From Picochlorum sp. 'celeri' (Eukaryota; Chlorophyta; Trebouxiophyceae): 64,000 bases of DNA. Below are positions 43,901-55,126 of the stretch, piece by piece. The position numbers and the translations under genes were made by a program. The DNA is taken from NCBI GenBank assembly GCA_010909725.1, contig JAACMV010000014.1:868001-932000 (forward strand). Direction: 5' to 3'. Below the pieces are notes generated by a model that was given only the letters and a program-made list of their open reading frames with translations, did no database searches and had not been told where the DNA came from. Every line of letters begins with the position of its first letter. Within the stretch, counting starts at the first letter, position 1.

Positions 43901-45844
43901 TGGTACTAATCATGCCTTTTGTGCCGTGGTTGGCAAGTTTGACTGTGTCGAAAATCATCAAAGACTTCCCAGAGTTTGTCAGGACAACAGCAAGCTCATC
44001 TCTAGACCCTGCAAACACTCCATCTCTTCCTGGGAACCACCAAGATCCTGGAGATACAGCCGCCTGACTATCCAATACAGCTGAAAACTGAAAAGACCCC
44101 GCGTGTTCACCTGTCGTAATTCTGGAGAAGAGCATCCAGACACCCCTCTTGCTACTATGCGCTGTCCTCACCAACATTCTTCCAACTTTTCCCGATTGCA
44201 ACTTTGGCCTCATATATGTAGAAAGCACGCCATGTGCAAGATCGAACATTAAAACTGAATCTGGCGTTGTCACAAACGTTGAACGCGGGAAATGCAATTC
44301 AGAGACTGTTCCATCATGAGATGCATCAGACCCTTGCAGCCAAAAGTATGGTGAGGAGTGCAACGGATGACACGGTGGTGTTCCCATCTCGTCATCACTA
44401 ATAACTGATATTAAAGGAATCTTGAACGTGGATACTGCCACTGAATTATCGCTTGCAGCACTCCAAAACGCCATCATCCCAGACTTGGGATGGATAACAC
44501 TGCCAGCAACAACTGCAGTATCACTCATACCCAGCATACTTTGTGAGCTTCCTCTGCCATTACCATCCAAAGCAGCCCAGAGAGAACTTGGTATAGCGTG
44601 ACACGATGCAAATGATATCCCAGTATCTTCACTAATTGTATATTTCCACGCAAAAAATCCCACATTTCCTCTCGCTTGGCACACTGCTGCAACAGCAAGG
44701 GACCCTTGTTGTACAAATCCAAACCCTCCAACTACCCCACCGGTCCCCGTCTTCAGAACATGAATCATCCTTATTGTATTCCCGATACTCTCTAGTATAC
44801 TAATGCCACTACGCTCCGCCTCAACAACAACGATAGAGCCACCCTTTTTCTTGTCAACATGAGGAAATGCATGCAACTTGACTCGTTCTTGCGTCGCCGA
44901 GAATGGAACTCCATCAATACCCACAACAGGAATGAGATTTCCATTGCTAACTCGACACGCCAACACGTCCCCATCAACGGTCAACACATACACCTTGTCT
45001 GCCTCCACCGCATCCGCTGCCAACCCAACAAACACCTGCTTATTCTCAGTCTTTAATTTATACCCCGCTCGATACATATCCTTCTTTCCGTCTTCAGAAC
45101 CTCTATTTACATTCATATGTATAGTCCTAACAGTCTTTTTCCCCATGGGAGAATAAAAAACTACAGGGCTGTCTCTACTCACTGAAACCGCCAGCATCCC
45201 AGAGACCAACGGCCTTCCAGCATACTTTGGCTCAGCCACTAAAAGCATCTCCTTCTTCCACGTTCTCGTTGACCAAGCAAATATGTTTCTCTCCTGCATC
45301 ACATCCATACACAACGTTGAACAATCAGACTCTAGAAACAACTATTCTCCTATTCCTACATACCCTTGTCAACAGAATCAGGTATTCTCCATTCGCAGTG
45401 TACCTCAATTTCACTGGAGATCCATCACAATCCACCATATTTCGTCGACATCCAGAAAGAGCATCGTATTCGACAACTGCTGCGTTCGTTGCCACAGCAA
45501 GAACTTGCAGCGTTGGGTGCCAGCATAAAACAGAGCCAGCCTCGACATCACCCCCCTATATCAACATATATACACATGTTATGTAAATCCAGTGCGTCAA
45601 AGGACAATGTAAACAACCAGGGCGATCCCTGATGTTGATCTGTCTTGAAAATACGGACCTGTACTGACGCATCGATCGATTCTCTGGGTACAAAATTAAC
45701 GAGATGAGGTAATTGATCAATATCTTGTTCCAAACCTTGCATTTGTTTCGCATGACTTTGGTTTCCTGTTGGATGTTGCTGAGGAATTGTCGTGTTTGGG
45801 CGTGTTGCCCCTGTTGAATAGGCAAATGGCCTCAATCTCGACAT
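40908..45844 (-). CDS. TWD40-2-like subunit of the TPLATE/TSET endocytic complex
   Basis: Exons 45844-45659, 45555-45364 and 45293-40908 (introns 103 nt with donor GTCCGT and 70 nt with GTATGT, all phase 0) give 1,587 residues. The N-terminal half is WD40 propeller-like; LCWHPTLQVLAVATNAAVVE and YDALSGCRRNMVDCDGSP match the start of plant TWD40-2. A solenoid of the COPI-like type follows (YGHFKYAKDLFEAAGAWREL). Then come a long acidic Ser-rich linker and a helical end (SREFGRAFSKMNLAPENEDF; ARLARHAAGLALEMKMQLVC). In plants this complex drives clathrin-mediated endocytosis; animals and fungi lack it. The assignment is by order of domains and short motifs. Confidence 0.65.
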
Positions 45845-46064
45845 TGTAATCGACCATATAAATATTTTCTTCTAATAGAGGGGTTGGCGGTGTAGTGGTT
45901 GTACATGAGGGGATACCGGCACCATCTTTTTCTTCTTTGCAATGCAGCATGTGTATCTTTTTCTTCATTCAATGATTGTGCTTGGGAATGCAGGCCTGTC
46001 TAGGCAGGCATACTGGTCTTTCACAATGGCAATGGCAAAAAAAAAAAAGGAATGTGTTACATGA

Positions 46065-48634
46065 TTAGAATCTCTCTCCATATGCAAAGAACAAGTTCCA
46101 CTTGCTCTTGTTATTGTCTTTGACAGCCTCTGCTCGAAGAGCACCCAGTTTCACTCCAGCTCCCAAGGATGAGCCACGTCCTACTCGCCTGTAATACTCT
46201 GTTGGGTTGCCAGATACTTCTTTAGAAGACCAAAGGTCATGTCCCATTTCATAGAATCCATAGAATTGTTTTCCAAAGACTGGAACACGGAGTTCAATTG
46301 CGGCTTCAAGCATTCGTCGGCAGGCTGCCAATTCACCAATGTTGTAGCCACGGACAGAGTATGGACCTCCGAGGAGGAAACTGTCGTACACTGGGAGATC
46401 TCCAATCGTATTTCCTATGTTTGTCTGTATGACAGCAGTGATTGGAGGGGATGTGCTTCCCTTCTTTGGTTTTCGGAGCTGGAGGAACCGAGTGGCTGCA
46501 ACATACATTCTGTTGAAGAATGGAGCCTTGGTTCCGATGCCAAGGCCTTGATCAACCTGCACATACATATTCAAGTATATTATATACGACCTATAGTGCA
46601 CAGTATACGCGACGAAGATCTTTTATGTGTATGTCGTCAAAAAGGTGTGCATCAGTAAAGTTTTTGGGTATACATGCACATGTCATCAATGATGTTCTGT
46701 ATGAGTTTATGTGTTCTCCTCATCTGCAACACCCACAACAAAAAATAAACACAACGTACCGTGAAAATATCCCTGCTTCCAATCTGCTGGCCATTCACCA
46801 TGTATGTGGTGTCTCTTGTCAGAGCTCCTTGTGCGTACACCATCCTGTCTTTTCCAGTCCCACTCAATGTGGTTGGTGGTCCATCGGCAATGTACTGACC
46901 GAACGCATTTGAGCGCATTCCTCGTGGGCAGAGAGCACCATTTTCATCCAAGCACGACACTTCTTGTGCTACAAGCCCCAAAGACCCTGAGGAGTTTCTT
47001 GAATACTGCTCAGAAATGGCAATCTTACCTCCAGCTCTGTCTACCCACACCACTGGGACTTCATCTCCTGATGGTCCTGGAGTGAATACACCACAGAGTT
47101 TTCTCGAGTTGAACACGGTACCGCTCAACTTTGTCTTCTTAGGATCATCGAGTCCGTATATGTAGGGCTGTGAGTATATCAAACGGTAAGACAAATCTTC
47201 TGATGGAGACAAAAAGTTCTTTGTGTTGATGGATGCTGCCAAGGTTGCAGCCCTGCCTCCCAAATTCCTGTGCTCGTACGTAATAGTTCCACCTGGTACT
47301 AAAGAAACGATGGATGGTCTGTTCTTTTCATTTGGGGCAACCTGCCATTCCAGTTCCAGATCAGCAGTCTGAACTGGTTTCTCCCGAACCATGACATCAA
47401 CCTCAACACGAGAGGGGTCCTTTTCGTTCTGCCTTGGGAAAACTTGAACGTTATCAAAAAGATCCAATGCAAACACATTTTGCAACGTTTTGCGACCGTC
47501 ATTCATACTGTACAGAGTTCCCACTTCAACTGGGCAGTACTTCAAGATGAAGGATGCTGGAATAGAACCCTTCTTCTGGGATGGGTTGCCATCTTCATCG
47601 ACATACACAACGCCCACCTTGGATGTTCTCCCCTCAACAACGTGTGCGACAACATTTCCGGTTGGCATCCCAGTGAAATGAGAAATGTAGGACAAACCAA
47701 AGCCTCTTGCCTGATACCATCCCTCAATCACATTTTTGATTGCTGCCATTGTCTCCATTGTGAATGCTTGTCCCTTGTACGCCTCCAACTTGGCATTTGT
47801 CTCATCCACGACATTTTTTGGCAAAACCTTGGCACCTTCTACAGCAAATGTTTTGATCTCTGGATACCGCTTCTCCACAAAATCAAAAACAACACTAAAC
47901 TTGCCCTTCTTGTCTGGCAACACCTTTGCATTGACAGATTCAAACAGACCAGTGTTGTATAATTGCTTAATATCCTGACTGAGCTCAGTTCGAGAGCAAG
48001 TGAATCCAGCCTGGCAGTTCAACGATGCAAACAAGTCCTCCTCTGTAGGGATACCTTCCCCGACAGGAAGACCTTGTGCTTTGATTTCACTGCAGAAGAA
48101 ACCATCTCCAGAAGCCCCACCAACATCCTCGTCCTCATTATCTTCCTCGTCTCCGTCTTCATCTTCATCCTCGTCGTCTTCATCCTCATCCTCATCGTCC
48201 TCTTCCTCATCGTCATCCTCCTCTTCGTCTTCCTCATCCTCAGCAATAACGTACACTTCCTGGGCACCGGATCCATCGCCCCCTCCATCGCCCCCTTCAC
48301 CTCCATTATTATTATCTCCTCCACCAATTCCTCCCATACACAGCAAAGGAATCGCCATGGAGAATGGTGCTGCCACACCAAGCCCGAACTTGAGCGGCTC
48401 CTCACGCACACTCCCAGCAAAAGCCAATCTATCGATCCATCGATCACTTGGATGTATAGAAGAATCCATCAAATCATCTTTGCCGCATTCACAACGAATG
48501 GCAGCCACTCGCGCTGTCCTCCTCGACACTCTGCATGGTGAGGAGGCGGACAACACCGCTCTCACCATATGCCCATTCCCACCACGCATGGAACTACTAG
48601 ACGATTTACAAACTACATTGCCCGCCACAACCAT
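46065..48634 (-). CDS. TOC75: TOC75, protein-import channel of the outer plastid envelope
   Basis: Exons 48634-46760 and 46556-46065 (intron 203 nt, GTACGT...GTGCAG, phase 0) give 788 residues. The order is transit-like region (1-75), Gly-rich stretch (about 100-122), very acidic tract (about 130-170), POTRA repeats (about 175-430) and Omp85 barrel (about 430-788). VRGYNIGELAACRRMLEAAI contains the barrel signature around VRGY. TYEHRNLGGRAATLAASINT and the tail KWNLFFAYGERF complete it. The Gly-rich stretch matches the polyglycine of plant TOC75 that stops it at the envelope. It is the pore for precursor import, for example of L1 and DiT encoded here. Confidence 0.88.
48110..48250 (-). repeat. 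GAN-repeat encoding the acidic tract of TOC75
   Basis: Imperfect GA-N triplets code for about 45 residues that are nearly all Asp or Glu, ending near NEDEDVGG. The tract is part of the TOC75 frame; on the plus strand it produces spurious Ser-rich frames. Confidence 0.85.
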
Positions 48635-49131
48635 GGTAAATATTCCGTTTCAGTCACAATCGCTGTCAATCTCCTCCAGATAATGTTCCTACTCGGAATA
48701 TTCACGTCTTCTCTGGATCGATGCGGCACTCTATAACCCAGATATACTACAATATCTATAGTAGTAATAATTAATGCCTCGTGGAGGTAGAATACTCGTC
48801 TCATTGATCAAATGGTCGGCTTTTTGCTCGAGAGCAGATCTCGAGATCTGCACTATGGCACTATTGCCATTCACGGGACTCTTCCTCGCGTATTCGCCCC
48901 AGAATCAATACAATAAGTCAAATTCAGTACAATAGATGCATAGAAGAACGTGTTTTAATTGCTCTAATATCATCAGAACGGGCAAAGGAAATGCATAGCA
49001 TGTGACATTGCATGTTTCCATACAGATTGGTTCATTATTCACAGCATTTCAACGTATCTTTACTCGACTGTTTATAAAAGAATATTTCATAGGAAGCAGT
49101 TGTAGCGAGGTCTGTAGCAGTAGAAACAAGA
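48635..49131. other. divergent promoter region with palindromes
   Basis: Upstream region of TOC75 (minus) and UTP11 (plus). No gene is seen. Two adjacent dyads occur at 48834-48870. Confidence 0.5.
48834..48870. promoter_or_regulatory. 18-bp perfect palindrome plus second dyad
   Basis: GCAGATCTCGAGATCTGC is a perfect palindrome (48834-48851). Three bases later ATGGCA-CTAT-TGCCAT forms another (48855-48870). The site is 200 nt upstream of TOC75 and 262 nt upstream of UTP11. A factor-binding role is inferred. Confidence 0.5.
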
Positions 49132-49966
49132 ATGGCCTTGAAGGACTCTGTGAAGAAGCGTACCCACAAGGAACGCTCCCAGCCGTGCGTCCTCGACTCC
49201 CATCATGATACATTGAATATTCATCATTCCATTGTGACCATGGTTGTAAACACTGTATTGCAGGTCTAGCCGTCGCAAGTATGGGTTGCTTGAGAAGAAA
49301 AAGGACTACCTGCTTCGTGCCAAAGACTTCCATAAGAAGGAGGCAGCCATCAAGATTCTGAGGAGGAAGGCGGAAGAGAAGAATCCAGATGAGTTTTATT
49401 TTGCCATGGAAAAGTCGAGGACAAAGGATGGAGTCCACGTAGCACCAACAGCGCAGGCGAACGCGTATACAGCTGATGAGATTCGTTTGATGAAAACACA
49501 GGATGTCGGGTATCTCACCCTCAAGTCCCAGGCAGAAAAAGGAAAGATTGAAAAGCTCAAGGAAAACCTTCATCTTTTGGGAAAATCTACCTCGAATACA
49601 CACACAGTATTTGTTGATTCAGAGCAGGACGTGGCATCATTTGATCCCAGCCAGCACTTTGATACCCCAGCTGAACTGCTTGAGAGGAGATTTAATAGAC
49701 CACGGACCTCCCAGCTTGCCGAGCCAATCGTCGTGAGCTCAACAAAAGGAGAATCTCTGGAAAAAGCGACATCGAGAGCGACGAAATCATCGAAAAGAGC
49801 ATACGAAGAACTGGAACATAGATATGCCCGTGAACGGGCATTGGCAAGAACTCGAGATCATCTAGAAGGGCAGAGAAAAGGCATGGCACCAGGTAGAAAG
49901 GTCAAGGTCTCGAAACGCGGTCAGAGTGTGAAGCAATTCCGATGGAAGGCTGAGCGGAAGCGTTAA
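49132..49966 (+). CDS. UTP11: UTP11, U3 snoRNP/SSU processome protein
   Basis: Exons 49132-49184 and 49264-49966 (intron 79 nt, GTGCGT...TTGCAG, phase 2) give 251 residues. The join reads KERSQP-SSRRKYGLLEKKKDY, matching the family N-terminus. KNPDEFYFAM, LMKTQDVGYLTLKSQAE and AELLERRFNRPRTSQL are also diagnostic, and the end is basic (WKAERKR). UTP11 binds the nascent pre-rRNA in the nucleolus and is needed for 18S rRNA release. The length equals that of the human protein (about 253). Confidence 0.93.
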
Positions 49967-50181
49967 CATATGCATGTGTATATATTCTATGCTCGGCGGT
50001 GATGTCATGTAAAACTCCTCCAAAACAAGAAGATCATCACAAGCATATACTCCTTCCCAATGGAGATGGGCTGTGACCGGATGATACACAAGGTTGGCAA
50101 ACGATCTTTACAAGATGCGAGAGAACGCGCATACTGGGCATATTTACTATATCAATAATTGTTTGATATACATATAATACC

Positions 50182-51324
50182 ATGTTGAGGAAGGGAGGGC
50201 AGAATCTGCTCACCCGAATGAGGGTTGTGGAATCCGCCTGTGCGAGCGGACCATCATCAACACTCGGAGGAGGCATTCAGAATGCGGTATCTTCCATGGA
50301 TGGGTGCGTTTTTGGATACCATTTGAGTATTTACATGCTCATATGGGGAGTACATGCGTGGGTGTGGGTGTATGACAAGGGATTCTGCGGGGTGTTTCCG
50401 GTTTTGCTTACTCATGGAATAGGCGCTGGATTTGAATGAATATGTACTTATGCTTTTGTTTTGTTTCATTATTACAGATCCGAGGGGAGCAGGGGTGTAT
50501 CCACTCTGGCTGTGAAGCAGCGAATGCGTTCGGTAGGAAATATTCAGAAGATTACCAGTGCAATGAAGATGGTTGCTGCATCCAAGATGAGAAATGCACA
50601 GGCTGCGACGGAGCAGTGTAGGGGTATGCAGGAGCCTTTTTTGAAAATGCTCGGTGATTTGCCAAATGCGTCTGGAGAGAAGAATGTGACTGTGCCAGTC
50701 ACGACAGACAAGGGTTTGTGTGGGGCAATCAACACAATGATTTGCAAGTATACACGAGCATCCATGCAGGTTGCGAACCCAGAGGAAGAGCAGATGATTG
50801 TTATCTTGGGTGAGAAGGGAAAGTCGCAGTTGCAGAGGGATCAGAGGAAGAAGATTGTTGCCACTGTTGCTGATACGCAAAAGACTGCGCTGACCTTTCC
50901 ACAGGCATGCAGTATTGCAGAGGAGATTCTGAAGACTGAATATGATGTGGCGAGAATTGTGTTCAATCGATTTGTATCTGCTATTTCGCAAAAGCCGACG
51001 ATTGCGACTGTGTTGTCGCCGGACTCGTTGGAGAAGGAAGCAGAGGCTGGGGGGTCATTAGACAAGTATGAGATTGAAGGGCCTGGTCGGGCAGAGCTTT
51101 TACAAAACTTGGCAGAGTTTCATCTTGCGACAAGTCTATATACTGCCATGCTGGAGAATAATTGCAGTGAACAGAGCAGTCGTATGAGCGCTATGGAGAA
51201 TTCTACGAAGAATGCGGGAGAGATGCTTGGCAAACTCACGTTGACATACAACAGAACAAGACAGGCTTCCATTACCACAGAGCTCATCGAGATTATTTCT
51301 GGTGCCACAGCTCTGGAAGGATAA
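50182..51324 (+). CDS. ATP3: mitochondrial F1-ATPase gamma subunit
   Basis: Exons 50182-50303 and 50478-51324 (intron 174 nt, GTGCGT...TTACAG, phase 2) give 322 residues. A basic leader (MLRKGGQNLLTRMRVVESA) fits a mitochondrial presequence. QRMRSVGNIQKITSAMKMVA, TTDKGLCGAINTMI and the C-terminal ENSTKNAGEMLGKLTLTYNR with TTELIEIISGATALEG are the rotor helices of gamma. The regulatory cysteine insert of the chloroplast subunit is absent, so the mitochondrial enzyme is meant. It forms the central stalk that turns inside alpha3beta3. Confidence 0.93.
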
Positions 51325-51388
51325 ATTCCCAATATGTAGATTTTGCTGAATTAGATGTAACACGTTTTCTTCTTTTATTTCTCTCAAA

Positions 51389-53164
51389 TTACACTCGCAG
51401 TACAATGGGCAGGAGGGCAAACATTGCCCAGGGTATGTGTTGAAGTACGCCATGTGCTGCAGATGGAGGTGGGACTCCTGGGGATGGTGGCGTGCTTGTT
51501 ATTGTGCCTTCGGGTGCTGGTGCTGCTGGTGGTTCTACTGGGGATGGAGTTGGCGGTGGCGCTCCGGATTGACCCAGCCAATTTTGTATATCGACGACCT
51601 GGACTGGCGTTGCACTGTTCAATTCGGTACCATCGCCAAGAGGACACGTATTCTCACAGTCAAACTCATCTCTACCCCAACACCACCCTGTTCCGTCGGA
51701 CTTTATTCCACATCGTGGTCCGCTATCACTGCTTGAGATGGAAGCCCATGTACCTGTTGTGTTGACTGCAACAGGATAATTTGTCTGAGGGCTCCCCTCT
51801 GCATACGCCTCACCTGTTGTGTATCCCCAACAGTAAAGCTTGCCTGTTTCTGATTCAATAGCACAAGGAATCCTTCCGGCACTGATGGAGCTCCATTTGT
51901 TCGTCCCGGCAATGGGAACTGGTGTCTCATACCTCACCTCGATATCATACATGTAGTAATCATCCGCCGAAAACTCTTCCACCTCTGAATCAGCCGGAGC
52001 TGTGGGTTCGCAGAACCCATTGGCAGTGGGTTGACACAGTAGAGTTCCATTATCTCCCAAGAGACCTCCGTATGCAAAGTCAATATCTAGCACTTCTGAG
52101 AGTCCCCACCCAAACCCACCACCAAGGCTGTCAATGCCAAGAGTGAAATCTTCTCCGGCAGATATCGTCTTCCATTTCCCTTCCAGTTTGCTTGGAATTA
52201 ATGTCACTTCCTCGGATTGTGGTGACACCTGTTTGTACTGATTATGACCCCAGCACCAACCTTCATCATTTGTCTTTGTTGCACACGTGTGTCCAGTGCC
52301 TGCAGACAGCTCTCTCCAGTTTCCCAGGTCTGAAAACACAGGCATCGGGGTGGAAGAGGACTCATTATTCCCTGTACCCAACTGTCCATAGTCATTCTGA
52401 CCCCAACAGAATGCGTTACCATCAGAGATGGCGCATGAATGATACGTGCCTACCGATAGGCTATCAAACTCCTTTGCACCCACAATGGGAGTCAACTTTT
52501 TCAAAACAGACTCCTCTCCTATAGGGGATCCGTCACCCAACTGGCCATCATATCCACTTCCATAACAGTATACATTTTTGTCGTCAGTCTTCAAAGCACA
52601 CAAAAACCTGAGGCCCACCCCCACTTGCGACCATGGACCCTTGTCAATCAATTTTGGCCTCAATAGAGGTTCGTCTGTCAAGATGTCATTGCCCCAACAG
52701 TACAGCTCTGATTTACTAGAAATCCCACAGAACGTATTAAATCCTGCTTTCATCCTATTTTGAGCTTCTGGGGACTCACCTGCGTGATGAGGAAGATGTG
52801 TTAGTCACACACATATCTCTATGCAACAACAACAACAACAAGGTAGGGTGGGTGGGTACGTCTTTGTCGCCATGTCACACATACTCGAGAAGCATACTTT
52901 GGACGATCAAAGTAGAGCACAGAATGCCTTGTCTGACCAGCATCGCAGCGATCGCGTGGACCTTGCGATACAAACACCCCCTTTCCGCGTTCTGTACCGT
53001 TAGCACATTGCCCCATCCCCATGCTGCCACACCTACCCATGATTTCTCTTTACATATATATACGTACCTGAAAGAAGACGGCGCCTTCTATATCGCCGGC
53101 ATTCCGTTGGTTTTAGTTGGCATAAAAATAGCAACCACGCAGTAACTAGGAAGAGTACTCTCAT
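51389..53164 (-). CDS. secreted RCC1-repeat protein with GPI-like C-terminus
   Basis: Exons 53164-53068 and 52779-51389 (intron 288 nt, GTACGT...CACGCAG, phase 1) give 495 residues. Exon 1 is a signal peptide (MRVLFLVTAWLLFLCQL) with a following Arg-rich stretch. At least six RCC1/BLIP-II-like units repeat the pattern W-x-x-(I/V/L)-S-A-G ... H/C-CAI ... CWG, for example LSVGTYHSCAISDGNAFCWG and LSAGTGHTCATKTNDEGWC. Paired Cys suggest an extracellular propeller. A Pro-rich linker (about 445-470) and a hydrophobic end (IPWAMFALLPIVLRV) follow. Cell-surface location is inferred; the ligand is unknown. The intron contains a (CAA)n microsatellite near 52823. Confidence 0.75.
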
Positions 53165-53686
53165 GATTCTTTCTCATGCGTATCCAATATTCTATGATTC
53201 AAGCAGCCAAATAATTACGAAAGAATATGATCAGAACCAAAAAGTATTTTTCTTTGGATGAACTGTCCCGAACACGGCCGAATTTTGAGATCCAGTCACA
53301 TAAGGAGCACCACCGCAACGTGACGCACCCCCAGGATCTAGCATTACGGTCGGGGCCTTGGTTTGGCCGTATGGACTGTCCGATCAGGTACCGGCTCCTG
53401 AGGATCTGCTAGCTAGTGACTGTCAATTGGATTCACCTCTTCGACCTACAGACTTGTTCCTCCGTGCCATGAAAATCATCTCTTTAGCAACCCTGTACAT
53501 CTGAGATATAGGCATGCAGGAGCGGGGGCAGAAGCATTGTACGTCTGCGAAGATATTGCAGGATATTTCTGCAATGCTCCTGCAGGAACAGCACCAAGCA
53601 CTTCCGAGAGATGATGAGACCACTCTACGGCCCAAAGGTTGCTTTCCAAAGATATATTACGTTATATTATTGATATAATTCACACA
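53165..53686. other. intergenic region, possible small gene unresolved
   Basis: This lies between the RCC1 gene (minus) and release factor 1 (plus). A plus frame from ATG 53227 gives 61 residues (start MIRTKKYFSLDELSRTRPNF). A second plus frame around 53303-53502 (including QVPAPEDLLASDC and RPTDLFLRAMKIIS) looks coding-like but has no ATG and stops at TGA. I cannot join them with confidence. Confidence 0.3.
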
Positions 53687-55092
53687 ATGCGGGTATATCG
53701 AGGACGTATGCCGCTGACAGTGCCGAAGGCAGCTGTAGCACCACAGACTTGTCGTTGTAAACATGTTTTCAGGGTATCGCACATTGGGATTCAGCCTGGA
53801 GATTTACGAAGATCTTTAATCATTGTCAATGCTGCGGTAAGTATCGGCGTTTGCTCTTGCTTTGTAGGTGGGTCGCCGCGGCGTCACATGTCTGACGACC
53901 TGGAATTCACATATCCATGCAGGATCCTCACGTACTGAGCAAAATGGAGGAGACAGAGAGGAAATATAACGAATTTCAAGAGAAAATGGCGGATCCGAAT
54001 GTGTCATCGAACCAAACCGAGTATCAAAAGCTTGTGAGGGCCGTCTCAGACATTCAGGATGCGGTAGAAGCGTATCAGCGGTATAAGGAATTGGATAGAC
54101 AGTTGATTGATGCAAAGCAGATGATGAAGGAGTGTGAGGGGGATGCTGAGATGCTTGAATTGGCGAAAGAGGAGGCATCAATGCTCTCTGAAGAGATTGA
54201 TTCTCTGGGTGATACGTTGAAGCTGCTCTTGTTGCCAAAAGACCCTCTCGATGATAAAAACATCATGCTGGAAGTTCGTGCTGGTACAGGTGGAGAGGAG
54301 GCTGCTTTGTGGGCTGCGGATTTGATCCGTATGTATCAAAAGTATGCAGATTCTCAGGGGTGGAGAGTCTCAAAGATGAGTGAATCTGTTGCTGAGGCTG
54401 GAGGCTATAAAGAATGTGTTCTTCAGATAACTGGTGATAAGTGCGTACATGTTTGTATATGTTAATATAGTATGTCGGTTTGATTTCATGGTGTTCGACG
54501 TGTTTCGTGTTGCAGGGTGTTCAGTAAGTTGAAGTATGAAAGTGGTGTTCACCGCGTGCAGAGAGTGCCTGCAACAGAAACATCAGGCCGAGTGCATACA
54601 TCGACGGCGACTGTGGCAGTCATGCCTGAAGCAGATGAAGTAGATGTCAAAATAGACCCAAAAGATATCGATTTGACAACCGCTAGAGCTGGGGGAGCAG
54701 GAGGACAGAATGTGAACAAAGTAGAGACAGCTGTGGATCTGGTGCACAAGCCAACTGGCATCAGAATTTTCATGCAAGAGGAAAGATCGCAATTACGAAA
54801 TAGAGAACGCGCTATGACTCTTCTCAGAACTAGATTGTTTGAGTTGGAGATTGAGAAGCAGCGCTCTGAATTGGCAGCAGCCAGGAAGAGTCAAGTGGGC
54901 ACAGGATCCAGGTCAGAGAAAATTAAGACATATAATTACAAGGATACCAGAATGAGTGATCACAGGTGCAAGATGAATTTCGATCTGAATAAAGTGCTGG
55001 AGGGGAATATTGAAGATTCAATCCAAGCAATGTACTTGATGGATCAGCAGGAGCAGTTGGAGCAGTTGCAGAGTGAGACAGCAACCAAGTAA
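53687..55092 (+). CDS. PRF1: organellar peptide chain release factor 1
   Basis: Exons 53687-53836, 53923-54440 and 54516-55092 (introns 86 nt with GTAAGT and 75 nt with GTGCGT, phases 0 and 2) give 414 residues. The codon-recognition motif PAT occurs in [16 protein letters not shown], so it is an RF1 reading UAA/UAG. The peptidyl-hydrolysis motif GGQ is in [20 protein letters not shown]. The first 50 residues are basic and could be a plastid or mitochondrial leader; plastid is likelier by its plant counterpart APG3 but not proven. Domain 1 coiled coil spans about 55-125. Confidence 0.9.
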
Positions 55093-55126
55093 TAGTCATC
55101 AATGTTACATATTGAATTCTCAACTG

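Noticed and set aside
48000..48683. Ser-rich plus-strand frame of 227 residues
   Set aside because: It is the antisense of the GAN repeat coding the acidic tract of TOC75.
52821..52842. CAA microsatellite
   Set aside because: A simple repeat inside an intron, with no sign of being part of a mobile element.
52819..53040. 73-residue minus frame inside the RCC1 intron as an additional exon
   Set aside because: Direct splicing of 53068 to 52779 keeps the phase; no acceptor in phase with exon 1 opens this frame.
53081..53100. In-frame ATG/TAG reading (ATGCCAACT) as start of the RCC1 gene
   Set aside because: It meets a stop at once. The frame from 53164 gives a signal peptide and splices in phase to the RCC1 exon.
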